DNA of 41,761 nucleotides, taken from positions 1,960,011-2,001,771 of the forward strand of contig NZ_GL982513.1 of the NCBI RefSeq assembly GCF_000220255.1, given 5' to 3'. The stretch is from Prevotella pallens ATCC 700821 (GTDB taxonomy: Bacteria > Bacteroidota > Bacteroidia > Bacteroidales > Bacteroidaceae). The notes under the pieces are model-generated. The model saw nothing but the letters and a program-made list of their open reading frames with translations, had not been told where the DNA came from and did no database searches. This document shows positions 17,425-26,075 of the stretch, piece by piece. Position 1 is the stretch's first letter; the number at the start of each line of letters is the position of its first letter. Position numbers and translations under genes: made by a program.

Positions 17425-18771
17425 TTATAATCGTTTCCTTATTGCTTTGCTCTCTTCCTCGTAACCTGGTTTGTCAAGCAGAGCAAACATATTCTTTTTG
17501 TAGGCTTCTACACCTGGTTGATTGAATGGATTTACCTGTTGAACCAAACCACTGATACCGCAAGCCTTCTCAAAGAAGTAAATAAGCTGTCCTATATAAT
17601 ACTCGTTCAGCTTTGGAATACTAATACGAATGTTTGGAACACCGCCATCAACGTGTGCAAGGCGTGTACCTAACTCCGCCATTTTGTTTACTTCGTCTAC
17701 ACGTTTACCCTCAAGGAAATTAAGCCCATCAAGGTTTTCTTCATCGTGTGGGAATAACAACTTCTTGTTAGGCTCCTCAATAGAGAGTACTGTTTCAAAT
17801 ATAGAACGTTCGCCTTCCTGTATCCATTGTCCCATAGAATGCAAGTCGGTGGTAAAGTCGCAAGCAGCTGGGAATATACCTCTTTGGTTCTTTCCTTCGC
17901 TTTCTCCGTAGAGTTGTTTCCACCATTCAGCCAAGAAGTGTAGTTTAGGTTGGAAGTTAGCCATTATCTCTATTTTCTTTCCACCTTCAGAATAGAGTGC
18001 CTGACGAACGGCTGCATAGCGTGCTGCAATGTTCTGACCAAACGGAACATCTACGCCAATAGCATTTTCCATATCTTGTGCACCCTTCACAAGCTGCTGA
18101 ATATCGAAGCCTGCTACTGCTATAGGCAACAAGCCAACTGGTGTAAGCACAGAGAAACGACCGCCAACATTATCAGGAATAACAAAAGTTTTATATCCTT
18201 CGCGTGTTGCTGCAGTACGTGCTGCACCTTTTACTGCGTCAGTAATGGCAACGATAACATCTTTTGCGTCTTCTTTTCCACGTTGATTTTCGCATTGTTT
18301 TTTCAATAAACGGAAAGCGAGAGCTGTCTCTGTGGTTGTTCCTGACTTTGATATATTGATGACACCAAAACGTTTATCTTTCAAGAACTCTGTGAGTTCG
18401 TATAGATAATCTTCACTGATGTTGTTTCCTGCATAGAGAATTGTTGGATTCTCATTATTCTTTAAGAGCCATGCAAAACTATTACTGAGAGCCTCAATAA
18501 CAGCACGTGCGCCTAAATAAGAACCTCCAATGCCAGCAACTACAACATAGTCGCACTTTGCACGCAATGTATTGGCTACATTGTTTATTTCGTTTATAAA
18601 CTCATCTGTAATACTTGTAGGTAAATGCAACCAACCTAAGAAGTCGTTACCAAGGCAAGTTCCTTTTTCTAATGCCTCTTGAGCAGCAGCCACTTGTGGT
18701 GCATACGCCTCTACTGTACCAGGATTTAACACCTGGGTAGCCTTTGAAATGTCTAATTTAATACTTTCCAT
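17425..18771 (-). CDS. pgi: Glucose-6-phosphate isomerase
   Basis: 448-aa cytoplasmic isomerase converting glucose 6-phosphate and fructose 6-phosphate. Length fits the shorter bacterial class. Signature segments are [19 protein letters not shown] (about 78), [16 protein letters not shown] (about 138, phosphate loop), [16 protein letters not shown] (about 201, with catalytic-region Arg), SMGQWIQEG and the C-terminal [14 protein letters not shown] with the catalytic Lys. It starts 7 bp after gpsA and is probably cotranscribed with lysS and gpsA. Confidence 0.95.
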   Translation of the reverse strand: MESIKLDISKATQVLNPGTVEAYAPQVAAAQEALEKGTCLGNDFLGWLHLPTSITDEFINEINNVANTLRAKCDYVVVAGIGGSYLGARAVIEALSNSFAWLLKNNENPTILYAGNNISEDYLYELTEFLKDKRFGVINISKSGTTTETALAFRLLKKQCENQRGKEDAKDVIVAITDAVKGAARTAATREGYKTFVIPDNVGGRFSVLTPVGLLPIAVAGFDIQQLVKGAQDMENAIGVDVPFGQNIAARYAAVRQALYSEGGKKIEIMANFQPKLHFLAEWWKQLYGESEGKNQRGIFPAACDFTTDLHSMGQWIQEGERSIFETVLSIEEPNKKLLFPHDEENLDGLNFLEGKRVDEVNKMAELGTRLAHVDGGVPNIRISIPKLNEYYIGQLIYFFEKACGISGLVQQVNPFNQPGVEAYKKNMFALLDKPGYEEESKAIRKRL

Positions 18772-18778
18772 TTGTATG

Positions 18779-19774
18779 TTATCTGAACGAATCTGTTAAT
18801 AATTTAATCTCTACTTTTGGGCTTATACCCTCGTATAATATGTTGTAAACAGCATCTAAGATAGGCATATTCACATGCAGATGACGATTAATTTCTTTCA
18901 TACATTTTGTTCCGAAATAACCTTCGGCTATCATTTCCATCTCCATTTGTGCCGACTTAACACTGTATCCTTTACCTATCATCATACCAAACGTGCGGTT
19001 ACGACTAAAGTTACTGTAACCCGTAACGAGTTGGTCGCCAAGATAAACACTGTCTATCATACTGCGCTTTATAGGATTTATACTCGTAAGCAAGCGTTCC
19101 ATCTCTTGCATAGCATTCGATATGATGACTGCTTGAAAATTGTCTCCGTATTGTAACCCCGAACAAATGCCCGATGCAATAGCATAAACATTCTTTAGAA
19201 CTGATGCATATTCAATGCCCAGTACATCGTGCGAAACTTTTGTTTTAACGTAATTGGAAACCAATACATCGGTTAGAGCGCGGGCTTTCTCTGTATCTGT
19301 ACACCCTACAGTAAGATATGTAAGTCGTTCCATTGCCACTTCTTCTGCGTGCGATGGTCCGCCTATCACGGCTAAGTTATTTTCTGGTACCTTCACAACT
19401 TTGTGAAAGTATTCCGAACAAACTAAATTTTCATCAGGAACAATGCCTTTTATTGCCGTTACAATAAACTTCTCGTGCAGTTTATGCTTTACTTTCTTAA
19501 GAATACTCTTTAAGTAAGGCGATGGTGTTACAAATATAAGAGTGTCGTAATCTTGTACTAAACGATTAATGTCTGACGACAAACGTATCTCGCTAGTATC
19601 GAAATGAGCACTTGTTAGATACGTGGGATTATGCCCCAACTTTCGAAATTGCTCTATGGTTTCGTCGCGTCGAAAGTACCAACCTATGTGGTGAGTGTGC
19701 TCAACCACAATCTTTGCAATAGCTGTTGCCCAGCTTCCGCTTCCGATGATTGCTATATTTCCTACGTCGTACAT
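18779..19774 (-). CDS. gpsA: NAD(P)H-dependent glycerol-3-phosphate dehydrogenase
   Basis: 331-aa cytoplasmic enzyme that reduces dihydroxyacetone phosphate to sn-glycerol 3-phosphate for phospholipid synthesis. N-terminal Rossmann motif [21 protein letters not shown] (about 108), [10 protein letters not shown] (about 137), [16 protein letters not shown] (catalytic Lys, about 190) and NRTFG are visible. The frame is open to 19852, but the ATG at 19774 gives the usual N terminus directly before the Rossmann strand, and the longer version would overlap lysS. It lies 40 bp after lysS in the lysS-gpsA-pgi order. Confidence 0.93.
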   Translation of the reverse strand: MYDVGNIAIIGSGSWATAIAKIVVEHTHHIGWYFRRDETIEQFRKLGHNPTYLTSAHFDTSEIRLSSDINRLVQDYDTLIFVTPSPYLKSILKKVKHKLHEKFIVTAIKGIVPDENLVCSEYFHKVVKVPENNLAVIGGPSHAEEVAMERLTYLTVGCTDTEKARALTDVLVSNYVKTKVSHDVLGIEYASVLKNVYAIASGICSGLQYGDNFQAVIISNAMQEMERLLTSINPIKRSMIDSVYLGDQLVTGYSNFSRNRTFGMMIGKGYSVKSAQMEMEMIAEGYFGTKCMKEINRHLHVNMPILDAVYNILYEGISPKVEIKLLTDSFR

Positions 19775-19814
19775 AATGCTTCTATAGTAAACGGAGTTAT
19801 CTTCCCTTTCGTTT

Positions 19815-21545
19815 TTATTGTGCTTTGTCAATCCATTGTTGAATTTCATCAACCGATGGCTTGTCGTACCCCAACTTATATTTCTTGTTTATCTCGCCTA
19901 TTTTTTGCTGTAAGCCTTGCGCTTTCTCGTCTTTAATGTTCTGAATAAGATTGAAACCACACTTACGAAGTACGTAAACCCAATCTTCTGGTACACCTAT
20001 CTCTGCCCATTCTTTGATGCTGCTTTGTGGAACTTTTGCCTCTGGCTTCATTTGCGGGAAGAGTAATACCTCTTGGATATACTCTTGTCCAGTCATTAAC
20101 ATAACTAAACGGTCTATACCAATACCTATACCAGATGTTGGAGGCATACCATATTGAAGTGCACGGAGGAAGTCTTGATCTATAATCATAGCCTCATCAT
20201 CTCCGTTGTCAGCTAATCGCATTTGCTCTTTAAAACGCTCCTCTTGGTCTATTGGATCATTCAGTTCTGAGTAAGCATTGGCTAATTCCTTACCGTTCAC
20301 CATTAACTCGAAGCGTTCGGTTAGTCCTGGCTTAGAGCGATGCATCTTTGTGAGTGGAGACATTTCTACAGGATAGTCTATAATGAATGTTGGCTGTATG
20401 AATGTTCCTTCACAAAACTCACCAAATATTTCGTCAATTAGCTTACCTTTACCAAAGCTACTGTCGATACCTTCGAGTTTTAATTCATTCACAGCTATGT
20501 TACGAATTTCTTCTTCTGTCTTACCATCAAGATCGAAACCTGTCTTCTCTTTAATAGCATCGAGTATTGGAAGACGGCGGAATGGTGCTTCAAAACTGAT
20601 GATGTGATCGCCCACTTTTACTTCAGGCTTACCATTCACAGCTATACAAATCTTTTCTATCAGCTTTTCAGTAAAGCTCATCATCCAGTTATAATCTTTA
20701 TACTGAACATAAAGTTCCATACATGTAAACTCTGGATTATGGAAGCGATCCATACCTTCGTTGCGGAAGTTCTTTCCAATTTCGTATACACCTTCGAATC
20801 CACCTACAATTAATCGCTTCAAATAAAGTTCTGTGGCTATACGCATATACATTTCTGTATTCAGTGCATTAAAGTGTGTAATGAAGGGACGAGCACTAGC
20901 ACCACCTGCAATAGTTTGCAATGTTGGTGTCTCCACTTCTGTATATCCAGCATCATCAAAGAAACGACGCATTGTTCTCAATACTGTAGCACGCTTTTGG
21001 AACGTTTCTTTCACGCCATCGTTCACCACTAAATCTACGTATCTACGACGATAGCGAAGCTCGGGGTCGTCGAACTTGTCGTAAGCCACACCGTCTTTAT
21101 ACTTCACAACAGGCAACGGTTTCAAGCTCTTTGATAGTACAGTGAGTTCTTCAGCATGAATAGAAATTTCACCCATCTGTGTTTTAAACACGAAGCCCTT
21201 AATTCCGATGAAATCGCCAATGTCTAGCAGTTTCTTAAAAACAATATTATAAAGGTCTTTGTTCTCGCCCGGACAAAGGTCGTCGCGAGTAATATATACT
21301 TGTATTCTGCCTTTACTGTCTTGTATTTCTGCGAAAGACGCTTTGCCCATTACACGTTTACCCATAAGGCGACCTGCAATTACAACTTCGCGTTTCTCGT
21401 CTTCTGTAAATTCAGACTTTATATCCGTTGAGTAAGCATTAGTTGGAAACTCTGCTGCTGGATAGGGGTCGATGCCCATATTGCGCAATTCCTGCAAACT
21501 CTGACGGCGTACAATCTCTTGTTCTGATAATTCTAAAACGTTCAT
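19815..21545 (-). CDS. lysS: Lysyl-tRNA synthetase, class II
   Basis: 576-aa enzyme that charges tRNA-Lys. The N-terminal OB fold (VVIAGRLMGKRVMGKASFAEIQD, about 55-77) binds the anticodon. The class II core shows ETPTLQTIAGGASARPF (about 208), motif 2 FRNEGMDRFHNPEFTC (about 255) and motif 3 GIGIGIDRLVMLMTG (about 478). About 75 extra residues follow the core (from PQSSIKEW), making it longer than the usual ~500 aa; I take this as a Bacteroidetes-type extension. ATG 21545 is chosen over 21584 because a TAAATTTG -7 box lies at 21589-21582 and MNVLELSEQEIVRRQ is the natural beginning. First gene of the lysS-gpsA-pgi cluster. Confidence 0.95.
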   Translation of the reverse strand: MNVLELSEQEIVRRQSLQELRNMGIDPYPAAEFPTNAYSTDIKSEFTEDEKREVVIAGRLMGKRVMGKASFAEIQDSKGRIQVYITRDDLCPGENKDLYNIVFKKLLDIGDFIGIKGFVFKTQMGEISIHAEELTVLSKSLKPLPVVKYKDGVAYDKFDDPELRYRRRYVDLVVNDGVKETFQKRATVLRTMRRFFDDAGYTEVETPTLQTIAGGASARPFITHFNALNTEMYMRIATELYLKRLIVGGFEGVYEIGKNFRNEGMDRFHNPEFTCMELYVQYKDYNWMMSFTEKLIEKICIAVNGKPEVKVGDHIISFEAPFRRLPILDAIKEKTGFDLDGKTEEEIRNIAVNELKLEGIDSSFGKGKLIDEIFGEFCEGTFIQPTFIIDYPVEMSPLTKMHRSKPGLTERFELMVNGKELANAYSELNDPIDQEERFKEQMRLADNGDDEAMIIDQDFLRALQYGMPPTSGIGIGIDRLVMLMTGQEYIQEVLLFPQMKPEAKVPQSSIKEWAEIGVPEDWVYVLRKCGFNLIQNIKDEKAQGLQQKIGEINKKYKLGYDKPSVDEIQQWIDKAQ

Positions 21546-21907
21546 ATATTCTATTAATCGAATTATAATTCTTATAGTCTGCAAATTTAATAAATTATTT
21601 GCAATTACTTGTTGTTTTTGCCTTTTTTATACCTTTATATGTGAGTTACGACTACATCGCTTTAATGGTAATGTAAAATAGTTCAAATAATATGTTCTGA
21701 TTTGCTTTGATGCGTATACATTTTTTTAATGACAACTTTTAAAATGACTTTTCAAATGTATTATTTTATAGAATTATAACTTGTATTTACAGTTTGTAAA
21801 TTTAAAAAGAATAAAATATTAGGCAAATTGCTCACTTTTTACCATATTTTTCGTACCTTCGCCACATATATAATCATTTTATGTAATTTATACAATAGAG
21901 AGAAAAT
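21546..21907. other. Divergent promoter region lysS / M6 protease
   Basis: 362 bp of AT-rich DNA between divergent genes. A TAAATTTG -7 box for lysS is at 21589-21582. Toward the protease, TACCTTCG at 21854-21861 is a near-match -7 box 46 bp before its start. No gene seen. Confidence 0.45.
21582..21589 (-). promoter_or_regulatory. lysS promoter -7 box
   Basis: TAAATTTG on the minus strand, about 37 bp upstream of the ATG at 21545, fits TAnnTTTG. No clear TTTG -33 box is visible. Confidence 0.45.
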
Positions 21908-23659
21908 ATGAAAAAAATCTTATTATCAGTATTTTTGTCGGCCTCCATTTCACTACCGACACTTGCTGTTGGACCATTACCAAAAGTGTGGACAGTGAAA
22001 CAAAGCGACAGTACAAGCATAAAGATAATGGTGAAAGGAGAAGGTGGACGCACAGTTTATTATGCATCGCTCGATGGTAAAATTATAGTAAAAGGTGCAA
22101 ATAACGACTTCTATTATGCTGTTATAAACGATGGTAAACTGCAACCATCTACTTTTATAGCGCACGAGGCTGGCGACCGAACTGCCGAAGAGAGAGCTTT
22201 CTTAAACGAAGCTAAGACCGAAAGGAAGATGTATATGCTGAACAGTGTAGCTACACGTGCTCAACAGGCTATACCACGTAAGGCAATAAGTGCTTCCACA
22301 GCCGATGGCTTAGGCGAATATAACAAAACAGGAATGGGTGGTATTAACAGTATAGGAACCCCACTAGTTCCTGTCGTAATGGTAGAGTTTAGAGATAAAG
22401 AATTCTTACCTACAACTACACCAGAGAAGATGACACGCTACTATAACGAAGCTGGTTATCACGATGAGCCAGGCTGTGTGGGGTCTGTAAAAGACTTCTT
22501 CACATCGCAAAGTCGTGGTATGTTCGTGCCTACTTTCGAGGTGATTGGTCCGATAAAAGTTAATCATAGCTATGCATACTACGGTAAAGATGAAAGAACA
22601 TCTGATTTGGTACGAGATGTTGTAAAGGAAGCCAAAGCGCAAAACATTAGCTTCGATAAGTTTAAAAACCCAAAAACTGGTCATGTTGAACTTATCTGCT
22701 TATTCTATGCTGGACGCGGACAAGCTACTGAAGACCCCTCGAAGCCAGGTTACGAGAACTATATTTGGCCACAAGAGCAAGATATTAACGAAACCATAGA
22801 AGGCATACCATTTAATTCTTACTTCGTTGGTAACGAACTAAACTATTATGGAACACTTATGGGAATGGGTGTATTCTGCCATGAGTTTGGTCACGCTTTA
22901 GGTTTACCCGACTTTTACAATACTGATCCTGCCGTTACTTTATCGCGCAATCCATTCGGCTATTGGTCTATTATGGACGCAGGTCCATACGTAAACAACG
23001 CTAATGCACCTATAGGCTATACAGCTTACGAGCGTTCTTACTTAGGTTGGCTGAAGTTAAAGGAACTAACCTCTCCTCAAACAGTAAAACTCGACCCCAT
23101 ATCAAATAAAGACGGTGAGTTGGCTGCTATTGTTCGTTCGCCACGAAATAGAAGCGAATACTTTATTTTGGAGAATAGAACTTCCGACACATGGTATCCA
23201 AAAGCATACAGAGAAAGAAGAACTAATGGGTATGATACGTTTACTTTTGGCGATGGTTTAATGCTCAGTCACTTCGCTTACGACAAACAATATTGGGAGT
23301 ATAACAGTGTGAACACGGTTGACAACAAGATGCGTGCATACATTATTCCTGCCGATAACGAACAACTGAACTATAGTGCGCACAAAGAAAATTTGTACGG
23401 AGTAGAAAAGAAAAGCATAGACAAACTAGCATTCTACGATGGAGTTACTATACAAAACGCTGTACAAGGCATTGAGGTGAATGCCGACGGTACTATTGTT
23501 TTTGGCTATCGTCAGAACCCTACCGCCATAGAAAATATAACTGAGGCTACGGACGAAAATAAGGGCGATGGCTACTACTACGATCTACAAGGTCGCAGAG
23601 TACAGAACCCAACACGTGGCATTTATATTCACAACGGTAAAAAGATTGTAGTGAAATAA
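21908..23659 (+). CDS. Secreted M6-family metalloprotease with C-terminal sorting-type tail
   Basis: 583-aa preproprotein. A Sec signal peptide (about 1-20, SISLPTLA) is followed by a propeptide to about residue 130. The zinc-binding site is VFCHEFGHALGLPDFYNTD, with His325, Glu326, His329 and Asp335 as in immune-inhibitor-A-type M6 peptidases, and the YWSIMDAGPY turn follows at about 357, supplying a Met-turn. The C terminus (about 555-583) reads YYDLQGRRVQNPTRGIYIHN then GKKIVVK, a tail typical of Prevotella/Porphyromonas proteins exported by the type IX system. It is likely an exported, possibly surface-bound, protein-degrading enzyme. Monocistronic, with a strong terminator behind. Confidence 0.9.
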   Translation: MKKILLSVFLSASISLPTLAVGPLPKVWTVKQSDSTSIKIMVKGEGGRTVYYASLDGKIIVKGANNDFYYAVINDGKLQPSTFIAHEAGDRTAEERAFLNEAKTERKMYMLNSVATRAQQAIPRKAISASTADGLGEYNKTGMGGINSIGTPLVPVVMVEFRDKEFLPTTTPEKMTRYYNEAGYHDEPGCVGSVKDFFTSQSRGMFVPTFEVIGPIKVNHSYAYYGKDERTSDLVRDVVKEAKAQNISFDKFKNPKTGHVELICLFYAGRGQATEDPSKPGYENYIWPQEQDINETIEGIPFNSYFVGNELNYYGTLMGMGVFCHEFGHALGLPDFYNTDPAVTLSRNPFGYWSIMDAGPYVNNANAPIGYTAYERSYLGWLKLKELTSPQTVKLDPISNKDGELAAIVRSPRNRSEYFILENRTSDTWYPKAYRERRTNGYDTFTFGDGLMLSHFAYDKQYWEYNSVNTVDNKMRAYIIPADNEQLNYSAHKENLYGVEKKSIDKLAFYDGVTIQNAVQGIEVNADGTIVFGYRQNPTAIENITEATDENKGDGYYYDLQGRRVQNPTRGIYIHNGKKIVVK

Positions 23660-23689
23660 CACTCACCATACATAGAATTGTATTTTATT

Positions 23690-23733
23690 AAACTCCTCCT
23701 TGTTCGATATGCTTATAACAAGGAGGAGTTTTT
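23690..23733 (+). terminator. M6 protease terminator
   Basis: A perfect 15-bp stem (AAACTCCTCCTTGTT with AACAAGGAGGAGTTT) closes a 12-nt loop and runs into TTATTGTT, 31 bp after the stop. Confidence 0.85.
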
Positions 23734-23952
23734 ATTGTTGTTCTACCCATTGAAACTTCTCAATAGACAACAGATGAGTATATTTTGTAAAAAACGATAA
23801 GTGTGATAATTCCTACTCTTATATAACAACTTTATAGATAACACATTATTATTCAAGCATCTATAATAGCATCTGAATTAGAGCTTTGTAGAATAAGTAA
23901 TCTCACAATCATCACCTAAATAATTATATTTTAGGTTCTACCATATAGCAAC

Positions 23953-24136
23953 ATAAAGGTTATAATTTTTTATGACGTCTAATTTGCAACTGACAGATAT
24001 CTGTAACGATCGCGACAGACATCTGTAACGATCGTTACAGATATCTAAAATAATAGTACCTAATATCTATCAGATTTTTTTAAGCACCTAAAATATTCTA
24101 TTTTATTTGATAGTAAACTGTATGCACCACTTATAA
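23953..24136 (+). repeat. Four-box 22-bp-period element, copy 2 (184 bp)
   Basis: Left flank begins ATAAAGGTTATAATTTTTTA. Boxes start at 23973 (TGACGTCT), 23995 (AGATATCT), 24017 (AGACATCT) and 24039 (AGATATCT), exactly 22 bp apart, with spacers AATTTGCAACTGAC, GTAACGATCGCGAC and GTAACGATCGTTAC. The right flank ends in CTTATAA. The last two boxes with their perfect palindromic spacer make a 30-bp near-perfect palindrome. Confidence 0.9.
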
Positions 24137-24197
24137 GCAATGGTAAGTAGTTAGTTATAAACAAGATATAAGAATACACAGCACACTATTTAATATA

Positions 24198-24236
24198 ATT
24201 CCGTTGGGGTTCGAACCCAAGACCCACAGCTTAGAA
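24198..24236 (-). other. Orphan 3' half of tRNA-Arg(UCU), probable attachment-site relic
   Basis: On the minus strand the segment reads as anticodon loop TTCTAA, stem half GCTGT, variable loop GGGTC, a complete T arm TTGGG-TTCGAAC-CCCAA and acceptor start CGGAAT. The 5' half is absent: the bases before TTCTAA cannot pair with GCTGT. Integrases commonly recombine in the anticodon or T loop of tRNA genes and leave such 3' fragments at the far end of an element. There is no integrase gene in the window. Confidence 0.7.
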
Positions 24237-24449
24237 AAATATCTAAAGAGAGAGACTCAAATTAGTGTAACTTTTTGTTTTATACAGTCTACTAATTTGC
24301 AGAAACATTTGTCTCATTAATAATACATTTAATAAAGTATTCCTATTTGCTATATATATCTTTTTCTGTATTCGTCTATTTGTCCACTTCTTCAACACAC
24401 AAATATCATTTGGACTTATCTTAAATTTATTTGAGTTAAGTAGGCATTC

Positions 24450-24469
24450 GTACAGAGAATACTCTGTAC
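24450..24469. promoter_or_regulatory. 20-bp palindrome upstream of the men promoter
   Basis: GTACAGAG-AATA-CTCTGTAC is a perfect 8-bp inverted repeat with a 4-bp centre, ending 35 bp before the -33 box of the men promoter. A further half-site ACAGAG overlaps its right end. It looks like an operator for a dimeric regulator; no regulator gene is nearby. Confidence 0.45.
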
Positions 24470-24504
24470 AGAGTGTTTCTGAATAATAGAAATAGCCGTT
24501 TTAG

Positions 24505-24536
24505 TTTCATTATCTTACAGTTTATTGCTAACTTTG
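24505..24536 (+). promoter_or_regulatory. men operon promoter
   Basis: TTTC (24505-24508), 20 bp, TAACTTTG (24529-24536). The -33 box differs by one base from consensus. Leader to menI is about 60 nt. Confidence 0.6.
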
Positions 24537-24604
24537 CAGTAACAGAGCTACTATTAGCTACTATTATCAGTCAGTAAACTAATCTATTTATACGAAAAGA
24601 GACA

Positions 24605-25024
24605 ATGAACGTAGAAAAATATAGTACTATTTTAGAGAACGAAGAGGGACTGAGCCGTACTTTAGGAATGCACTTTATATCGACTCCCGAACCCGACACG
24701 CTAATGGCACGAATGGCTGTTGGCGATTGTAATCGTCAAACATTTGGCTTCCTTTCTGGCGGTGCTACGTTAGCATTGGCAGAAAATGTGGCGGGCTTAG
24801 GTTCAATGGTACTTTGCAATGGCAAGATGGCATTGGGTATAAACGTAAGCGGAAACCACGTAAAAGCCGTTCCTTATGGAGGTATGGTTACGGCTTATGC
24901 GCGTATTTTGCACCAAGGACATAAACTACACGTATGGCATATAGACGTGAAAGACAGTGAAGGAGAACTTATTTCATCGGTCCAGGTAACCAATTACATT
25001 GTTCATTCTAATAGGAAATTGTAA
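24605..25024 (+). CDS. menI: Hotdog thioesterase, probable 1,4-dihydroxy-2-naphthoyl-CoA hydrolase
   Basis: 139-aa hotdog-fold thioesterase (PaaI/YdiI type). The signature FGFLSGGATLALAENVAGLG (about residues 49-68) places the catalytic Glu in the central helix, as in E. coli MenI, and VTAYARILHQGHKLHVWHIDV forms the following strands. In the menaquinone route it would hydrolyse DHNA-CoA to DHNA after MenB. Being first in a menI-F-D-B-C-E cluster strongly supports this over a generic thioesterase. Confidence 0.85.
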   Translation: MNVEKYSTILENEEGLSRTLGMHFISTPEPDTLMARMAVGDCNRQTFGFLSGGATLALAENVAGLGSMVLCNGKMALGINVSGNHVKAVPYGGMVTAYARILHQGHKLHVWHIDVKDSEGELISSVQVTNYIVHSNRKL

Positions 25025-25043
25025 TACAAGTAACCTCAAAAAG

Positions 25044-26060
25044 ATGCATACGTTTGCTATTTATAGATTGCCTTTTGCCAAAGAATGCACAATGCTAATA
25101 CAACATTCTGCCCCTTTGGTATTATCGTCGCTCGCCGAACTGGAAGGTAAAAAAGGCTTTGTTATAGCACCATTCAATGTGTCAGACAAATGCCCCATAT
25201 TGCTTTTACAGCCCAACGAAGTGCGTACAATGCCCATAAAGCAAGTGCAATCTAAACCAAAAGAAAAGCAAAATGCAAGCGAGAACGAAGTCTACCGTAT
25301 GCAATACCACAGAGACTTCGTTGCCTTTCACAAAGAATTAACAAACAATAGATTTGCTAAAATAGTACTGGCGCGTTGTGTACAAGAACAAATTCCACAC
25401 AATTTAAAAACAGAAGAAGTTTTTTGGCAAGCTTGTAAAGAGTATCCACGTCAGTTCGTAGCTCTCTTTTCTACGCCACAATCAGGCACTTGGCTTATGG
25501 CAACTCCCGAAATACTACTTGACGGAGATGGCATAGAGTGGCGAACAATGGCTTTGGCTGGCACAATGCCATACAACGAGAATGGAACAGAATGGTCGGC
25601 AAAGAATAAAGCAGAGCAACAATACGTGTCTCTCTATATAAAGAGGTGCCTGAAATGCTATGCTGACGAAATAAAAGAGGAAGGACCATATACCACACAG
25701 GCTGCAAACTTGGTGCATCTGCGCACCGATTTTACGTTCAAACTGCGTCCTAATGCTACAGTAGGACAACTTTTACACAACCTTCACCCCACACCAGCAG
25801 TCTGTGGAATGCCTAAAGACGAAGCAAAGTCCTTTATTATGGCTAACGAATCTAACGAACGGCTTTATTATAGTGGCTTCGCAGGACCACTAAACTTAAA
25901 TGGAAACACGCACCTTTATGTGTCGTTGCGTTGTATGCAAATGCAAACAAACACTTGTAAGCTATATGCTGGCGGAGGTATATTAAAAGAAAGCACGGAA
26001 GAAAGTGAATGGAAAGAAACCGAAGCTAAACTATCTGCAATGCAACAACTGCTTCGATGA
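25044..26060 (+). CDS. menF: Isochorismate synthase
   Basis: 338-aa chorismate-binding enzyme that converts chorismate to isochorismate, the first step of menaquinone ring synthesis. Landmarks: KIVLARCVQEQ (about 107-117), MATPEILL (about 153), WRTMALAGTMP (about 165), LVHLRTDFTFKL (about 223), HPTPAVCGMPK (about 249), and YYSGFAGPL ... GGGILKESTEESEWKETE (about 270-320, Mg-binding Glu). I take ATG 25044 because the frame before it begins with TTG inside menI; this leaves 19 bp after menI. It is somewhat short at the N terminus, as in other Bacteroidetes. Confidence 0.93.
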   Translation: MHTFAIYRLPFAKECTMLIQHSAPLVLSSLAELEGKKGFVIAPFNVSDKCPILLLQPNEVRTMPIKQVQSKPKEKQNASENEVYRMQYHRDFVAFHKELTNNRFAKIVLARCVQEQIPHNLKTEEVFWQACKEYPRQFVALFSTPQSGTWLMATPEILLDGDGIEWRTMALAGTMPYNENGTEWSAKNKAEQQYVSLYIKRCLKCYADEIKEEGPYTTQAANLVHLRTDFTFKLRPNATVGQLLHNLHPTPAVCGMPKDEAKSFIMANESNERLYYSGFAGPLNLNGNTHLYVSLRCMQMQTNTCKLYAGGGILKESTEESEWKETEAKLSAMQQLLR

Positions 26061-26075
26061 AATATACAATAAAAG

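Larger units (their letters stand above)
23660..24604. other. Intergenic region with terminator, repeat element copy 2 and tRNA relic
   Basis: 945 bp without a gene. In order it holds the M6 terminator (23690-23733), the four-box element copy 2 (23953-24136), a 3' tRNA-Arg(UCU) fragment (24198-24236), a 20-bp palindrome (24450-24469) and the men operon promoter (24505-24536). Several separate signals in one gap suggest past insertions. Confidence 0.6.

Noticed and set aside
24190..24260. Complete tRNA gene
   Set aside because: Only the 3' half is present; bases preceding the anticodon loop cannot form the anticodon stem, and no D arm or 5' acceptor strand is visible.
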